64,000 bases of DNA from Rhizobium pisi (GCF_003938655.1 NZ_RJJT01000001.1:124001-188000); one strand, 5' to 3'. Shown: positions 8,173 to 19,168, numbered from the stretch's first letter. Numbers and translations are program-made. Notes: generated by a model from the sequence alone, not told the origin.

Positions 8173-10899
8173 CTATTTCAGCTTCTTCTTGAGGTCGTAA
8201 AGCGCATCTAGCGCCTCGCGCGGCGTCATGTCGTCGAGGCTCATCGCCTTCAACGTCTCTTCGACCTTGGACGGGCCACGGGCCGTTTCCTCGCGGCGCA
8301 CTGCCACCTGGAAAAGCGGCAGGTCATCGATCAGCTGGCTTGCCGGGTTCTTGCGGTCGGCATCTTCGAGGCGCGTCAGCACATCGCGGGCGCGCGCCAC
8401 GACCGAGACCGGAAGCCCGGCAAGGCGGGCGACCTGGATGCCATAGGAGCGGTCCGCCGCACCCGGTCCGACCTCGTGCAGGAAGATGACGTCGCCGTCC
8501 CATTCCTTGACGCGCATCGTGGCGTTCGATAGCCGGCCAAGCTTTTCCGAAAGCACGGTCAGCTCGTGGAAATGCGTGGCGAAGAGGCCGCGGCATCGGT
8601 TGGCCTCATGCAGATGCTCGACGGCCGCCCAGGCAATCGAAAGACCGTCGAAGGTGGCGGTGCCGCGGCCGATCTCGTCGAGGATAACGAGGGAGCGGTC
8701 GCTTGCCTGGTTGAGGATGGCAGCCGTTTCCACCATCTCGACCATAAAGGTCGAGCGCCCGCGCGCGAGATCGTCGGAGGCGCCGACGCGCGAGAAAAGC
8801 CGGTCGACGATGCCGATATGGGCTGATGTTGCGGGCACGAAGGAGCCCATCTGCGCCAGGATTGATATCAGCGCGTTCTGGCGCAGGAAGGTCGACTTAC
8901 CGCCCATGTTAGGGCCGGTCAGCAGCCAGATCGCGCCGTCGCGATCGCCGGTCGTCGGCGAGAGGTCGCAATTGTTGGCGACGAAGGGGCCACCCGCCTG
9001 CCGTCGCAGCGCCTGTTCGACGACGGGATGGCGCCCGCCCTCGATGGCAAACATCTTCGACCCGTCGACCTGCGGCCGGCAATAGGCCTGCTCCTCGGCG
9101 AGTAGCGCGAGACCCGCCGCGACGTCGATGACGGCAAGCGCCCTTGCGCCTGATTTGATCGCCTCGGCCTCCGCGACGACGGCAGCCGTCATCCTGTCGA
9201 AGGCTTCGAGTTCGATCGAAAGCGCCCGGTCGGCGGCGTTGGCGATACGGCTTTCGAGATCGGCAAGCTCTGTCGTCGTGAAGCGCATGGCGCTAGCCAT
9301 CGTCTGGCGATGGATGAAGCGCGCCTTGGCCTCCGCCGTATCAGTCATCGGTCCGGCGTTGCCGGCGGTCACCTCGATGAAATAGCCGAGGATATTGTTG
9401 TGCTTGATTTTCAGCGACCGGATGCCGGTTTCCTCGGCATATTGCAGCTGCAGGCCGGCAATGACACGGCGCGATTGGTCGCGCAGCGCCCGGACCTCGT
9501 CGAGTTCGGCGCTGGCGCCGTCGCGCAGGAAACCGCCGTCGCGTTTCAGGAGCGGCAATTCGTCGGCAAGTGTTTCGGCAAGCAGCTTTTCCAGGCTCGC
9601 GGGAAGGGCTTGCAGCCCCGACAGCGCCTGGCCGAGCTCTTCCGGCAGCATGGCCGTGCCAAGCAGGCCGGCAAGCCCGGCGGCTGCCTCGAGGCCCTGG
9701 CGGATCGCAGAGAGATCGCGCGGCCCGCCGCGGTCGAGCGCCAGCCGGGACAGTGCCCGCGGCATGTCGGGCACATGTTTCAGCGTGTCGCGCAGATTGC
9801 CGCAGAGCAAAGGCTCGTCGATCAGGAAGCCGATCGAATCGAGCCGTGCGTTGATGCGGGCGGGGTCGGTCAGCGGCGACATCAGGCGCTCGGCGAGAAG
9901 CCGCGCGCCGCCGCCGGTGACGGTGCGGTCGATCGCTTTCAAGAGCGAGCCATTGCGATCGCCCGAAAGCGTGCGGGCAAGCTCCAGATTGGCGCGGGTG
10001 GCGGGATCGATGAAGAGCGTCGAAGCTGCACTCTCTCGTTCCGGCTTTCCGAGCGGCGGACGCTCTGCGATTTGGGTCTTCTCGACATAGGCGACGGCGG
10101 CTGCCGCTGCTGCAAGTTCCGCGCGCGAGAACGTGCCGAAGCCGTCGAGCGTCGCGACCGAGAAATAACGCGCAATCCGGCCTTCGGCGCTCGCGCTGTC
10201 GAAGAGCACCGCCGGCTGCGGCACGGCGGTGCGGCCGAGCACGTCGAATACGGGCTTGAGTTCGGGATCGTGGAAGATCGTGTCGGGCAGGATGAGTTCG
10301 CGCGGATCGATGCGCAGAATGTCGGCAAGCAGCCGCGAGGCTTCGGTTTCAGCGAGCCGGAAGACGCCGGTGGAAATATCGATCCAGGCAAGCGCCAGCG
10401 CCGGTTCGGCTCCGCCGCGAATGCGGGTGAGCGCCATCAGGTAGTTGGATTCCGAGGGCGAAAGAAGCTTTTCCTCGGTGATCGTGCCCGGTGTGACCAG
10501 GCGAACGACGTCGCGCTTGACGACCGATTTCGCGCCGCGCTTCTTCGCCTCGGCCGGATCCTCGATCTGCTCGCAGACGGCGACGCGAAAGCCGAGCGCA
10601 ATCAGCTTCTGCAGATAGTCGTCGGCCGCATGGACCGGAACGCCGCACATCGGGATATCCTGGCCCATGTGCTGGCCGCGTTTCGTCAGCGTGATGCCGA
10701 GCGCGCGGGCGGCTTCCAGCGCATCCTCGAAGAACAGCTCGTAGAAGTCGCCCATGCGATAGAAGAGAAGCGAATCCGGATTGTTCGCCTTGATCTCGAT
10801 ATATTGCTCCATCATCGGCGTCGCCGAGGCACGGCTTTCCGCCGTGGCGAGCTCGGCAGCCGAAAAGGCTTCATTCCCGGTGTCTATTCGTGCGTTCAC
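8173..10899 (-). CDS. mutS: DNA mismatch repair protein MutS
   Basis: The 908-residue mismatch sensor has the mismatch-recognition domain with [12 protein letters not shown] near residues 50-60, whose Phe and Glu stack on and contact the mispaired base. The connector, lever and clamp domains follow. The C-terminal ABC-type ATPase has the Walker A motif GPNMGGKST near residue 660 and Walker B with [10 protein letters not shown]. It starts MutL-dependent repair in the cytosol. Its start faces the malic enzyme gene across a 113-bp divergent spacer that should hold both promoters. Length is typical of rhizobial MutS. Confidence 0.98.
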   Translation of the reverse strand: MNARIDTGNEAFSAAELATAESRASATPMMEQYIEIKANNPDSLLFYRMGDFYELFFEDALEAARALGITLTKRGQHMGQDIPMCGVPVHAADDYLQKLIALGFRVAVCEQIEDPAEAKKRGAKSVVKRDVVRLVTPGTITEEKLLSPSESNYLMALTRIRGGAEPALALAWIDISTGVFRLAETEASRLLADILRIDPRELILPDTIFHDPELKPVFDVLGRTAVPQPAVLFDSASAEGRIARYFSVATLDGFGTFSRAELAAAAAAVAYVEKTQIAERPPLGKPERESAASTLFIDPATRANLELARTLSGDRNGSLLKAIDRTVTGGGARLLAERLMSPLTDPARINARLDSIGFLIDEPLLCGNLRDTLKHVPDMPRALSRLALDRGGPRDLSAIRQGLEAAAGLAGLLGTAMLPEELGQALSGLQALPASLEKLLAETLADELPLLKRDGGFLRDGASAELDEVRALRDQSRRVIAGLQLQYAEETGIRSLKIKHNNILGYFIEVTAGNAGPMTDTAEAKARFIHRQTMASAMRFTTTELADLESRIANAADRALSIELEAFDRMTAAVVAEAEAIKSGARALAVIDVAAGLALLAEEQAYCRPQVDGSKMFAIEGGRHPVVEQALRRQAGGPFVANNCDLSPTTGDRDGAIWLLTGPNMGGKSTFLRQNALISILAQMGSFVPATSAHIGIVDRLFSRVGASDDLARGRSTFMVEMVETAAILNQASDRSLVILDEIGRGTATFDGLSIAWAAVEHLHEANRCRGLFATHFHELTVLSEKLGRLSNATMRVKEWDGDVIFLHEVGPGAADRSYGIQVARLAGLPVSVVARARDVLTRLEDADRKNPASQLIDDLPLFQVAVRREETARGPSKVEETLKAMSLDDMTPREALDALYDLKKKLK

Positions 10900-11012
10900 G
10901 GAGGTGCAGTTTTTCCCAAAAAAACAGGTGCCAACCCTATCCGCGCGCCGCTATAGATGACAACAGCATTTGAGGAAGAGCGAAGCGTCGCCCACAGGAC
11001 GTTGGAGGATTT

Positions 11013-13298
11013 ATGCCCGATATCGATAAGAAGGACCGGCCAGTGACCTCGGTGACCGACCAGGAGGCGCTCGAATTTCACGCCATGGGCCGGCCCGGCA
11101 AGCTGGAGATCAATCCGACCAAGCCGATGGCGACGCAGCGGGACCTGTCGCTTGCCTATTCGCCGGGCGTTGCCGTTCCCGTCAAGGCGATCGCGGCCGA
11201 TCCGCAGACCGCCTACGACTACACGGCGCGCGGCAACATGGTCGCCGTCATTTCCAACGGCACTGCCATTCTCGGCCTCGGCAATCTCGGCGCGCTGGCC
11301 TCCAAGCCCGTGATGGAAGGCAAGGCGGTGCTCTTCAAGCGCTTCGCCGACGTCGATTCCATCGATCTCGAGATCGACACCGAAAATGTCGATGAATTCA
11401 TCAATTGCGTGCGTTTCCTCGGCCCTTCCTTCGGCGGCATCAATCTCGAGGATATCAAGGCGCCTGATTGCTTCGTGATCGAAAGCCGGCTGCGCGAACT
11501 GATGGACATTCCCGTCTTCCACGACGATCAGCATGGCACGGCGATCATCGCTGCCGCCGGCTTGATCAATGCGCTGGAGCTGACCGGCCGCGACCTGAAG
11601 ACGACGAAGCTCGTCTGCAACGGCGCGGGTGCTGCAGCAATCGCCTGCGTCGAACTCATCAAGGCGATGGGCTTTGCCTCTGAGAACATCATTCTCTGCG
11701 ATACCAAGGGCGTCATCTACCAAGGCCGCACCGAGGGCATGAACCAGTGGAAATCGGCGCACGCGGCCAAGACCGACACGCGCACGCTGGAAGAGGCGAT
11801 GAAAGGTGCCGATGTCGTTTTCGGCCTGTCGCAGAAGGGCGCGTTTTCAGCCGAGATGATTCGCTCGATGGCGGATCGGCCGATCATCTTCGCCATGGCC
11901 AATCCCGACCCCGAGATCACGCCGGAAGAAGTCGCCCGCATCCGCGACGACGCCATCATGGCGACAGGCCGCTCGGACTATCCGAACCAGGTCAACAACG
12001 TCCTCGGCTTTCCCTACATCTTCCGCGGCGCTCTCGATGTCCGTGCTTCCACAATCAACGACGCGATGAAGATCGCCGCCGTCAAGGCGCTGGCAAACCT
12101 TGCCCGCGAGGACGTGCCAGACGACGTGGTCGCCGCCTATCAGGGCAACCGGCCGCGTTTCGGCGCGCAATACATCATTCCCGTGCCCTTCGATCCGCGT
12201 CTGATCTCGGCGATCCCGGTCGCGGTTGCCGAAGCCGCGATCGAAAGCGGTGTAGCCCGCAAGGTCATCAATGACATGGCGGGTTATGCCCGCGAGCTTT
12301 CGGCGCGCCGCGATCCGATCGCCTCGACGCTCGCCAGCCTCTACGAGCGTGTCCGCCGCCGCCCGAAGCGGATCGTCTTTGCCGAAGCCGAGGAAGAGCA
12401 GGTCCTGCGCGCAGCACTGTCCTACGCCAACCAGCAGCTCGGCACCGCCGTCCTGCTCGGCCGCGAGGACCTGATCCGGGCAACGGCGGAGCGCGCCGGG
12501 ATCGATCTCAACCGGCCCGGCCTCGAGATCGTCAACGCCCGCATCTCGACCCGCGTCGAGGCCTATATCGACTATCTCTATGCCAGACTGCAGCGACACG
12601 GTTATCTCTACCGCGATGCCCAGCGATTGATCCACAACGACCGTAACCACTTTGCCGCCACCATGGTGGCGCTCGGCGACGCCGACGGCATGGTGACGGG
12701 GATCACCCGCAACTATTCCACGGCGCTCGAGGATGTGCGCCGCTGCATCGACGCAAAACCCGGCCATCGCATCATCGGCGTGTCGCTGGCGCTCTGCCGC
12801 GGCCGTACGGTCTTCGTTGCCGATACCGCGGTGCACGACATGCCGACCGCCGAGCAGCTTGCCGATATCGCCGAGGAGGCAGCCGGTCTCGCGCGCCGCA
12901 TGGGCTATCAGCCGCGCGTCGCCATGCTGGCCTACTCCACCTTCGGCCATCCCTCGGGCGAACGCTCGGAGCGGGTGCGCGAGGCGGTGAAGATCCTCGA
13001 CAAGCGCCGCGTAGATTTCGAATATGACGGCGAAATGGCGGCCGATGTCGCGCTGAACCGCAAGGTGATGGAGCAGTATCCCTTCTGCCGCCTCTCAGGT
13101 CCGGCGAATGTGCTCGTCATGCCGGCCTTCCACTCGGCCTCGATCTCCACCAAAATGCTGCAGGAACTCGGCGGCTCCACGGTGATCGGCCCGATCCTGG
13201 TCGGTGTCGACAAGGCGGTGCAGATCACCTCGATGGGCGCCAAGGATTCCGACATCGTCAACATGGCGGCGATCGCCGCCTATGGCGCGGGTTCGTAA
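11013..13298 (+). CDS. tme: Malic enzyme with C-terminal phosphotransacetylase-like domain (probably NADP-dependent)
   Basis: Oxidative decarboxylation of malate to pyruvate. The 761-residue chimera has an N-terminal malic domain (AYSPGVAVPVKAI, then FHDDQHGTA), a Rossmann domain (NGAGAAAIACVELI), and from about residue 440 a phosphotransacetylase-like domain that is regulatory rather than catalytic in the MaeB family. Rhizobia have two such enzymes, Dme (NAD) and Tme (NADP). The tme symbol rests on remembered synteny in S. meliloti, where mutS, tme and olsB are neighbours, as here; coenzyme use cannot be read safely from the sequence. Confidence 0.93.
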   Translation: MPDIDKKDRPVTSVTDQEALEFHAMGRPGKLEINPTKPMATQRDLSLAYSPGVAVPVKAIAADPQTAYDYTARGNMVAVISNGTAILGLGNLGALASKPVMEGKAVLFKRFADVDSIDLEIDTENVDEFINCVRFLGPSFGGINLEDIKAPDCFVIESRLRELMDIPVFHDDQHGTAIIAAAGLINALELTGRDLKTTKLVCNGAGAAAIACVELIKAMGFASENIILCDTKGVIYQGRTEGMNQWKSAHAAKTDTRTLEEAMKGADVVFGLSQKGAFSAEMIRSMADRPIIFAMANPDPEITPEEVARIRDDAIMATGRSDYPNQVNNVLGFPYIFRGALDVRASTINDAMKIAAVKALANLAREDVPDDVVAAYQGNRPRFGAQYIIPVPFDPRLISAIPVAVAEAAIESGVARKVINDMAGYARELSARRDPIASTLASLYERVRRRPKRIVFAEAEEEQVLRAALSYANQQLGTAVLLGREDLIRATAERAGIDLNRPGLEIVNARISTRVEAYIDYLYARLQRHGYLYRDAQRLIHNDRNHFAATMVALGDADGMVTGITRNYSTALEDVRRCIDAKPGHRIIGVSLALCRGRTVFVADTAVHDMPTAEQLADIAEEAAGLARRMGYQPRVAMLAYSTFGHPSGERSERVREAVKILDKRRVDFEYDGEMAADVALNRKVMEQYPFCRLSGPANVLVMPAFHSASISTKMLQELGGSTVIGPILVGVDKAVQITSMGAKDSDIVNMAAIAAYGAGS

Positions 13299-13325
13299 AC
13301 TCGCCCAGTTCGATATGACGGCATT

Positions 13326-13360
13326 CTGTGCCCGGCCGACAGCGCGTCGACCGGGCACAG
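13326..13360 (+). terminator. Terminator-like hairpin after the malic enzyme gene
   Basis: A perfect 10-bp inverted repeat, CTGTGCCCGG (13326-13335) and CCGGGCACAG (13351-13360), with a 15-nt loop lies 27 bp past the stop codon. There is no clear U-run. The rest of 13361-13577 is AT-richer and shows no gene. Confidence 0.5.
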
Positions 13361-13577
13361 GTTTGTGGGTTATCTTACCCGGCTTCGCCACTCTTCTGCT
13401 GCGCCCTCATCGACAACGATTGTTCCGAATTGCCGATCACCGTCACGCATACATGCTGGCGGTGCTGCGCAGCGCATTGTTCATTCGATAAGTCATACTT
13501 TTGATGCAATAACCTTATACGCGCGGCATAAATTTGCCCGCATGGACCTTGAAAAAAGCAATGGGCAATAGACGGTT

Positions 13578-14412
13578 TTGCTGCTCGATTGTTTTAATAT
13601 TTCATCAGCCGTTTGGGTTCCCATGCCAGGAAATGCGTCCCTCAATTTCACCCCCCGATTTCAGGGAACGACTTTCGACGATATGGTTGAAGCCCTGACC
13701 AAGGGGTTTGGTTTGTTCCACGCATGGCGCAATGGCCGAGAGAAACCACTCGACTGGAAGGTCGGGTTTTGGGGTGACGAAAGGTTGTCGCTGGTCAGCA
13801 AACCAGGATTCCGGCAACTGGGGTGCAAGAACGGCACATGGGTCGCAATCTCTGGCAATTGTCGTTCCGCGCACTGGCGCTCTTAATGTAGCGCTTGGTC
13901 GGACTGTGGCGGAAGCCACACCTGGGCGGCTGCTATTGATGAACAATATCGAGCCGGACTGGATTTCCGTACAAGCAGCGCCTCACCGGTCAGATACGCT
14001 CAATCTGAACTGGACAATCATAGCGCAGGTCGTCGCCTCCGTACTGGAGACGCCCCTGATCGGGACGATGGGCTTGGCACCGATCATTGATTTTTCAACG
14101 GCAGCGGGACGGTTATTCGGCAGCCTCGCCCAAACGATCATCATCGGCATGCGCAACAACGGGCCGCTGCTTCAATCGCCAATCGCCATGTTGAACCTGA
14201 CCCAGGCGCTTGCCGATCTCGTGGTGCGCCTGATTCCGCATCGGCTCTCGCATCTGCTCGACAAGAAAATCCATCTGACCGCACCGCGGTATGTCCGTCG
14301 CGCCATTGAATTCATGCACGCAAACATCGCCCAGCCAGGCCGTTTCGCGGCAACCTATCGGGCGGCGTATGGAGAGAACCCGTCGGACACGAGAAGACGA
14401 TCCGGTGGATGA
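13578..14412 (+). pseudogene. Broken AraC-family transcription regulator, frameshifted and lacking its helix-turn-helix
   Basis: Two overlapping frames together read as one AraC-type regulator. The first (13578-13886) carries the sensor-domain start (TTFDDMVEALTKGFGLFHAW). Near 13850 the homologous reading moves to the next frame and continues as VVPRTGALNVALGRTVAEA up to PRYVRRAIEFMHANIAQP, the usual lead-in to the HTH_18 domain. The next residues are GRFAATYRAAYGENPSDTRR, which normally close the second helix-turn-helix. About 75 residues holding both DNA-binding helices are therefore missing. With a frameshift and this deletion it cannot be a working activator. The exact 5' end is uncertain. 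Confidence 0.8.
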
Positions 14413-14481
14413 GGCCACGCCATCGGCCAAGCTGGCATCGGCTTTTCATAGGCAGGCGAAGACGATCGTCGCTCGCGTCGA

Positions 14482-15360
14482 TTAGCTCGCGAAGCGGCCG
14501 GCGTCGGCGCCGTAGTAATTCAGGTAGCGGTCCGAAATGCTGGAGATCGGCAGCACGATCAGCACGTCTGTCGTGTTGAAAGCATGATCGACGACGGCGC
14601 TGGAGCCGACCATCGCGCCGAGGCGCATATAGCCCTTGATCAGCGGCGGCAGGGACATCAGCGCCCGCTTCGGGTTGACCGCCTCGACCGGCATCAGGTC
14701 CATGTTGCGGGCGAGATGCGGCAAGGCGCCGACCGCCCATTCATTCTTCGCGAGCACGGTGTGATAAAGGAAGGACAGCGCCAGCGCATGGCTTTCGAGA
14801 TAGACGCCGGGGAACGACGCGCAGCCGAACATGGCGCTGACGCCGTGCTTCAGCGCATAGGCCCAGTTGCCCTGCCACAGAAGCTCGACCGTGCGCTTGG
14901 TGCGGTACTCCGGCAGGACGCAGGAACGGCCGAGTTCCATGAAACGCTTATCCGGATGTTTGGTGATGAGGCCATCGATCTCGAATTCGGAAGCCGAGTA
15001 AAATCCGCCGTTGGCGATGGCGACATCCTGGCGCAACAGCCGATAGGTGCCGACGATCTGGTCTTCGGGATCGCCCTCCAGCGAGCGGTCGAGAACGAGC
15101 AGATGATCGCAGAAGGCATCATAGGCATCGACATCACGCTGGCGGCGCATTGCGTCCGGCGGTAGCTGCGCCTTCATCTCGTCGACGAAAACGCGGTAGC
15201 GCACGGCCTGGGCGGCATCGATCTCGCGTGCCGTGCGGGCAAGGCGAGTTTCCAGATTGCCGATGCGGCCGAGAATATCGCCGTCCTTCTGCACAGCAGC
15301 CGTCGAGGGCCGTGGAGCCTCTGCGGTGGTGTCATGATTCAGGATGTCGATGGAGGACAT
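14482..15360 (-). CDS. olsB: Ornithine-acyl-ACP N-acyltransferase OlsB
   Basis: First step of ornithine-lipid synthesis: transfer of a 3-hydroxyacyl chain from acyl-ACP to the alpha-amino group of ornithine, giving lyso-ornithine lipid. The 292-residue GNAT-like protein has the family core RYRVFVDEM, VGTYRLLR, then FMELGRSCVLPEYRTKRTVELLW and MFGCASFPGV. Ornithine lipids replace phospholipids in rhizobia under phosphate limitation and are also made under other stress. No partner olsA is next to it. The neighbourhood with mutS and the malic enzyme matches my memory of S. meliloti. An alternative name is a hemolysin-like acyltransferase; the family match favours OlsB. Confidence 0.92.
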   Translation of the reverse strand: MSSIDILNHDTTAEAPRPSTAAVQKDGDILGRIGNLETRLARTAREIDAAQAVRYRVFVDEMKAQLPPDAMRRQRDVDAYDAFCDHLLVLDRSLEGDPEDQIVGTYRLLRQDVAIANGGFYSASEFEIDGLITKHPDKRFMELGRSCVLPEYRTKRTVELLWQGNWAYALKHGVSAMFGCASFPGVYLESHALALSFLYHTVLAKNEWAVGALPHLARNMDLMPVEAVNPKRALMSLPPLIKGYMRLGAMVGSSAVVDHAFNTTDVLIVLPISSISDRYLNYYGADAGRFAS

Positions 15361-15469
15361 GGCGATTCTCCCGTTGCCGGCTTATCGACGCCATAAAACA
15401 CTTCTATACGACAGGAAAGTGACATAATGCATTTCACGACGCAAGAAGCGTGCCGGTTCCCACAACGCC

Positions 15470-17752
15470 TCATCGGGCCTTTGCCCGGCGGGCCGAAAGT
15501 GCGGCCACCGCCTGAACTTCGGTCAGAAGCCGCACCGGGTCCATCGGCTTTATCATGACGCGGTTGGCGCCGTTGAGCAGCACTTGGCGGCGTGAGTCGT
15601 CGCTCTTGTCAGCGGTCAATACGATCACCGGCACCGGGGCGAGATCGAGCCGCCTTTCGTGGCCGCGCAGGCGTCCCAGCATGTCGATGCCGTTGCCTCC
15701 AGGCATCGAGAGATCGCTGATGATGATGTCGGGCCGGGCATTCGCCTCGCCAAGGGCACAATCGAGCAGCGTCTCGAAATCCTCGACATGGCGCACTTTA
15801 TGCCCGCCCTTTTCCAGGATGACGCGCACCAGCATGGCATTGATCGGATCGTCCTCACCGAGCAGGATGCTGAGCCCACTCGCCGCAACCATCGTCTCCG
15901 CCACCGAAAGGCCGAAGCCGGGCTGGTTGTCGTTCAGCGCGTCGCGTTTCTCCATGCCGCGCATGCGCCCGCGCAGCACGTCGATGAGCGACTGTTCGCG
16001 CAGCGGCCGGATAAGCCAGGCATCGAACAGGTCGAGCGGGTGGGCGCTGCGCTCTTCCGGATTGACGAGGAGAACCTTGCGCAGCCCGAGGGCTGCAATT
16101 TCGACGCGGTCGGCCAGATGCGTGGAAAACTCCGCCGACATGCGATGGTCGACGATAATATCGGTCGGCCGCCGTCCGCCGCCGGCCATGCCGAGCAGTG
16201 TCGTGCGCGCGCTCTCGCCGTCGCCGACGAGATGGCAGAGGCCGCCGAGCGCGGTGATGGTCTCGGCGATCGCGGTGCGCGCGGCCCCTGCCGGCGCCAG
16301 CAACACGACGCTGTTGCCGGCAAGCAGCGTGTTTCGCCGGTCAGCCCGCTCGCTGCCGATCTCGACGGGGAAGCGGATGGTGAATTCGCTGCCTTTGCCC
16401 TTTTCGCTGGCAACGGTCAGCGCGCCGCCGAATTCGCGCATGATGCGGGCTGAGATGGCAAGGCCGAGCCCGGTGCCGCTGCTCTTGTCGGCAACGGTCC
16501 CGCCCTGCTCGAATTCGCCGAAGACCCGCGCCTGCTCCTCCGGTGTCATACCGGGACCGGTATCCGTCACGGTGATCAGCAAGTCGCTGACATCAAGCGC
16601 CACGCGGATGAAGACGCCGCCGGCCTGGGTGAATTTTACGGCATTACCGATGACGTTGAAGAGCACCTGGCGCAGTCGCGCCGGGTCGAAGTTCATGTTC
16701 TCCGGCAGGTCTGATGACACCGTGGCGCCGATTTCGATGCCCTTTTCATGCGCGCGGTGGGCGAGCATCTCGACGACGCTTTCCAGAAGCTTGCGCAGCG
16801 ATTCCGAGCGTGGATGCAACTCGAAGCGGCCGACCTCGATGGTGGAGAAATCGAGCAGATCCTCGACGAGCTGCGTCAATGCGTGGCCGGACTGGCGGAT
16901 GCTGGCGAGATAGTTCTGCTGTTCCTGCGTCAGCCGCGTCTCCGCGATCAGATGCGTCATGCCGAGAATGCCGGAAAGCGGTGTGCGCACCTCATGGCTG
17001 ACGGTCGCAAGCAGCCTGGATTTTGCGGCGCTGTTATATTCGGCCTTCTGCCGCGCCTCCTCGCGGGCCTGCGCAACGAGCCGCTCCTCGGTCACATCGC
17101 GGGCAACGCTCTGCAGCAGCAGGCGTCCATCCGCCGGATCGCGGGTGACGACGTCGCGCCAGAGGAAGATGCGCTGGCCTTCCGGGGTCGAAATCTCGAC
17201 GTCGTAGCAGTGCGGTACGGGGCCGGGGCGGAACGCAAGCCCGATCTCCTCGCAGGTGCGTCCCTCGGGGCGTGGCCGTCCGGTGAGGCGGCGAAACGTG
17301 TCGTTGGCGCTGATGATGCGCCGGTCCATGGTGCGGCTGGCGGTGATGTCGCCGAGGACGTCGTGCACATCGGCAAACAGTTTCGCCCCGTCGTTCCACT
17401 CCGGCATCGATTTGCCGGCGGGCTGCCCGGTTCGGCGCCGCCGAACCATGAGGACGGCGTAACTCGCGATGACGGCAAGGCCGAGAACGACGAGGCCGCC
17501 CGAAAGGAGCAGCGGATCGCTGGCATGGGCAAGCAGCGTCAGGATCGTTGCGGCAAGAAGGCCGGCTCCGCCAAGCCAATAGACCAGCAGGAGCCTCGTG
17601 GCTGCGGCCCCCCTCTTGTCCTCATCGGCTTGCCGACGTGGCGATGCGCCAAGTCGCGAGGGAGAAGCCTCCGTCCGCATCTCAAGCGGCTTGGCGGCGG
17701 GTCCCCCGAAGGCGGCGGACAATCTTTCCTGCAACTGTCCCAGGTTGTGCAT
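15470..17752 (-). CDS. Hybrid sensor histidine kinase with two C-terminal receiver domains
   Basis: The 760-residue protein has two N-terminal membrane helices at about residues 53-100, a PAS-like domain (about 120-230), a HisKA domain with SHEVRTPLSG (His near 254), and a HATPase with DTGPGMTPEEQ and GTGLGLAI. It ends with two receiver-like domains. The last has a complete site: acidic pair in GEDDP, phosphoacceptor Asp in SDLSMPG, and Lys in MIKPMD. The first keeps the Asp (IVDHRMS) but lacks the acidic pocket and has Arg in place of Lys (LIRPLR), so it is probably a degenerate receiver. No response regulator is adjacent. The signal is unknown. Confidence 0.9.
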   Translation of the reverse strand: MHNLGQLQERLSAAFGGPAAKPLEMRTEASPSRLGASPRRQADEDKRGAAATRLLLVYWLGGAGLLAATILTLLAHASDPLLLSGGLVVLGLAVIASYAVLMVRRRRTGQPAGKSMPEWNDGAKLFADVHDVLGDITASRTMDRRIISANDTFRRLTGRPRPEGRTCEEIGLAFRPGPVPHCYDVEISTPEGQRIFLWRDVVTRDPADGRLLLQSVARDVTEERLVAQAREEARQKAEYNSAAKSRLLATVSHEVRTPLSGILGMTHLIAETRLTQEQQNYLASIRQSGHALTQLVEDLLDFSTIEVGRFELHPRSESLRKLLESVVEMLAHRAHEKGIEIGATVSSDLPENMNFDPARLRQVLFNVIGNAVKFTQAGGVFIRVALDVSDLLITVTDTGPGMTPEEQARVFGEFEQGGTVADKSSGTGLGLAISARIMREFGGALTVASEKGKGSEFTIRFPVEIGSERADRRNTLLAGNSVVLLAPAGAARTAIAETITALGGLCHLVGDGESARTTLLGMAGGGRRPTDIIVDHRMSAEFSTHLADRVEIAALGLRKVLLVNPEERSAHPLDLFDAWLIRPLREQSLIDVLRGRMRGMEKRDALNDNQPGFGLSVAETMVAASGLSILLGEDDPINAMLVRVILEKGGHKVRHVEDFETLLDCALGEANARPDIIISDLSMPGGNGIDMLGRLRGHERRLDLAPVPVIVLTADKSDDSRRQVLLNGANRVMIKPMDPVRLLTEVQAVAALSARRAKAR

Positions 17753-17807
17753 GGTATCTAGCTAACATGAGGCTCCTTCCGAATGCCTTCAGGAATTCGA
17801 TAAGATT

Positions 17808-18311
17808 TTAGCGGCCGGCCTTTTTCGGCAGCAGAAGCTCGTCGAGGATGACGCAGCCGGCCCCGATCGTGATGAAGCTGTCGGCGAGATTGAAGACCGC
17901 GAAGGACCAGCTTTCGGTGTGGAACAGGATGTAATCGATCACGTGGCCGTAGGCGAAGCGGTCGACGAGATTGCCGATCGCGCCCGCGATGATCAGCGCA
18001 TAACCGAGATGGGCGAGCCAGCGGTCCTTCGCCGTGCGGTACCACAGCCAGATGACGAAGGCGACGATGACGAGCCGCATGCCGACGATGAACCAGCCGT
18101 CCATGCCAGACAACATGGAAAAGGCGACGCCGAGATTGTAGGTGCGGTAGAGCGCCAGCATCGGAATGACGGGAACGGCTTCCTGCAACGGCAGGTAATG
18201 ATCGACGGCGATCTTGACGACCTGGTCGATGAGGACGGCGACGACGATGAAGAGGAGGATCGGCGCCGGGCGCGAAAACAGCGCGGGGCGTGCGTGCGTC
18301 TGTTCGGTCAT
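17808..18311 (-). CDS. lspA: Lipoprotein signal peptidase (signal peptidase II)
   Basis: Inner-membrane aspartic protease that cuts signal peptides from lipidated prolipoproteins. The 167-residue protein has four predicted membrane helices and both catalytic motifs: [13 protein letters not shown] with the first Asp and [11 protein letters not shown] with the second. It overlaps the preceding TrmH-family gene by 4 bp (ATGA), so translation is probably coupled. Length is normal. Confidence 0.97.
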   Translation of the reverse strand: MTEQTHARPALFSRPAPILLFIVVAVLIDQVVKIAVDHYLPLQEAVPVIPMLALYRTYNLGVAFSMLSGMDGWFIVGMRLVIVAFVIWLWYRTAKDRWLAHLGYALIIAGAIGNLVDRFAYGHVIDYILFHTESWSFAVFNLADSFITIGAGCVILDELLLPKKAGR

Positions 18312-19168
18312 TTGCCCTCGGCAAGTGAGAGGAGATGGCGGCGCGCCTCGAAAAGCATGACGGCGGTGGCAACGGCAAGGTTCAGGGAATCGGCGCGGCC
18401 CTGCTGCGGAATGCGGGCAAGCGCGTCGGCTTCCTTGGCGAGTTGATCCGGCAGGCCCGATTGTTCGTTGCCCATCAAGAGCACGACCGGCTTTTTCCGG
18501 TAGTCGATCGTGCGGTAGTCGACCGCGCCGGCAAGATGCGTCGCGACGACGGACACGCCGGCGGATTTCCGCCAGGCGATGAATTCCTCCGGTGTCGCTC
18601 GTGCGACCGGAACGGCGAAGACCGAGCCCATGGTGGCGCGCACGGTTTCGAGCGAGAAGGGATCGGTCGCCTCTCCGACCAGAATGACGCCGGAAGCGCC
18701 GGCCGCATCCGCCGTGCGGATGATGGTGCCGAGATTGCCGGGGTCGCGCACGCGGTCGAGCGCCACCCAGGTCTCGCCGTCCCTCGGCCGGATATCCCGC
18801 AGCGGCTTCCAGCGCTGCTCGAAGATGCCGACGACCATCTGCGGATTGTCGCGGCGGGTGATCGAGGCAATCACCTTTTCGCTGACTTCGAGCACGAGCC
18901 CGCCCGCAGCGACGGTCCTTGCCGCCATCTGCTCGACCAGCGGCTTACCCTTGGCGGCCTTGGCATAGACCAGCGTGCGGATCGTCCAGCCGAGTTCGAT
19001 CGCGTCGATGACGAGCTTCAGTCCCTCGGCCAGGAAAGTGCCGCTTTCCTCCCGCGACTTCTTGTTCGTCAGCGCCTTGATGTCCTTGATGATGGGATTG
19101 GCAAGCGAGGTGACTTCCTTCACCTGCCCGACCCTGCGCGGTCCCTGATCGTGGAAGTCCTTGCTCAT
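18308..19168 (-). CDS. TrmH/SpoU-family RNA methyltransferase
   Basis: AdoMet-dependent 2'-O-ribose methyltransferase of the SPOUT superfamily. The 286-residue protein has an N-terminal substrate-binding domain ([19 protein letters not shown]) and a C-terminal knot with the three family motifs: [23 protein letters not shown] and [16 protein letters not shown]. The ATG at 19168 is chosen because the conserved domain starts there and it overlaps the stop of the upstream gene by ATGA; the reading frame remains open further upstream but that part is a shadow. It overlaps lspA in the same way downstream. The RNA target (23S rRNA or tRNA) cannot be decided. Confidence 0.92.
   Translation of the reverse strand: MSKDFHDQGPRRVGQVKEVTSLANPIIKDIKALTNKKSREESGTFLAEGLKLVIDAIELGWTIRTLVYAKAAKGKPLVEQMAARTVAAGGLVLEVSEKVIASITRRDNPQMVVGIFEQRWKPLRDIRPRDGETWVALDRVRDPGNLGTIIRTADAAGASGVILVGEATDPFSLETVRATMGSVFAVPVARATPEEFIAWRKSAGVSVVATHLAGAVDYRTIDYRKKPVVLLMGNEQSGLPDQLAKEADALARIPQQGRADSLNLAVATAVMLFEARRHLLSLAEGK

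Noticed and set aside
9310..10956. Long plus-strand open frame (548 codons) opposite mutS
   Set aside because: Antisense of mutS with no recognisable domain.
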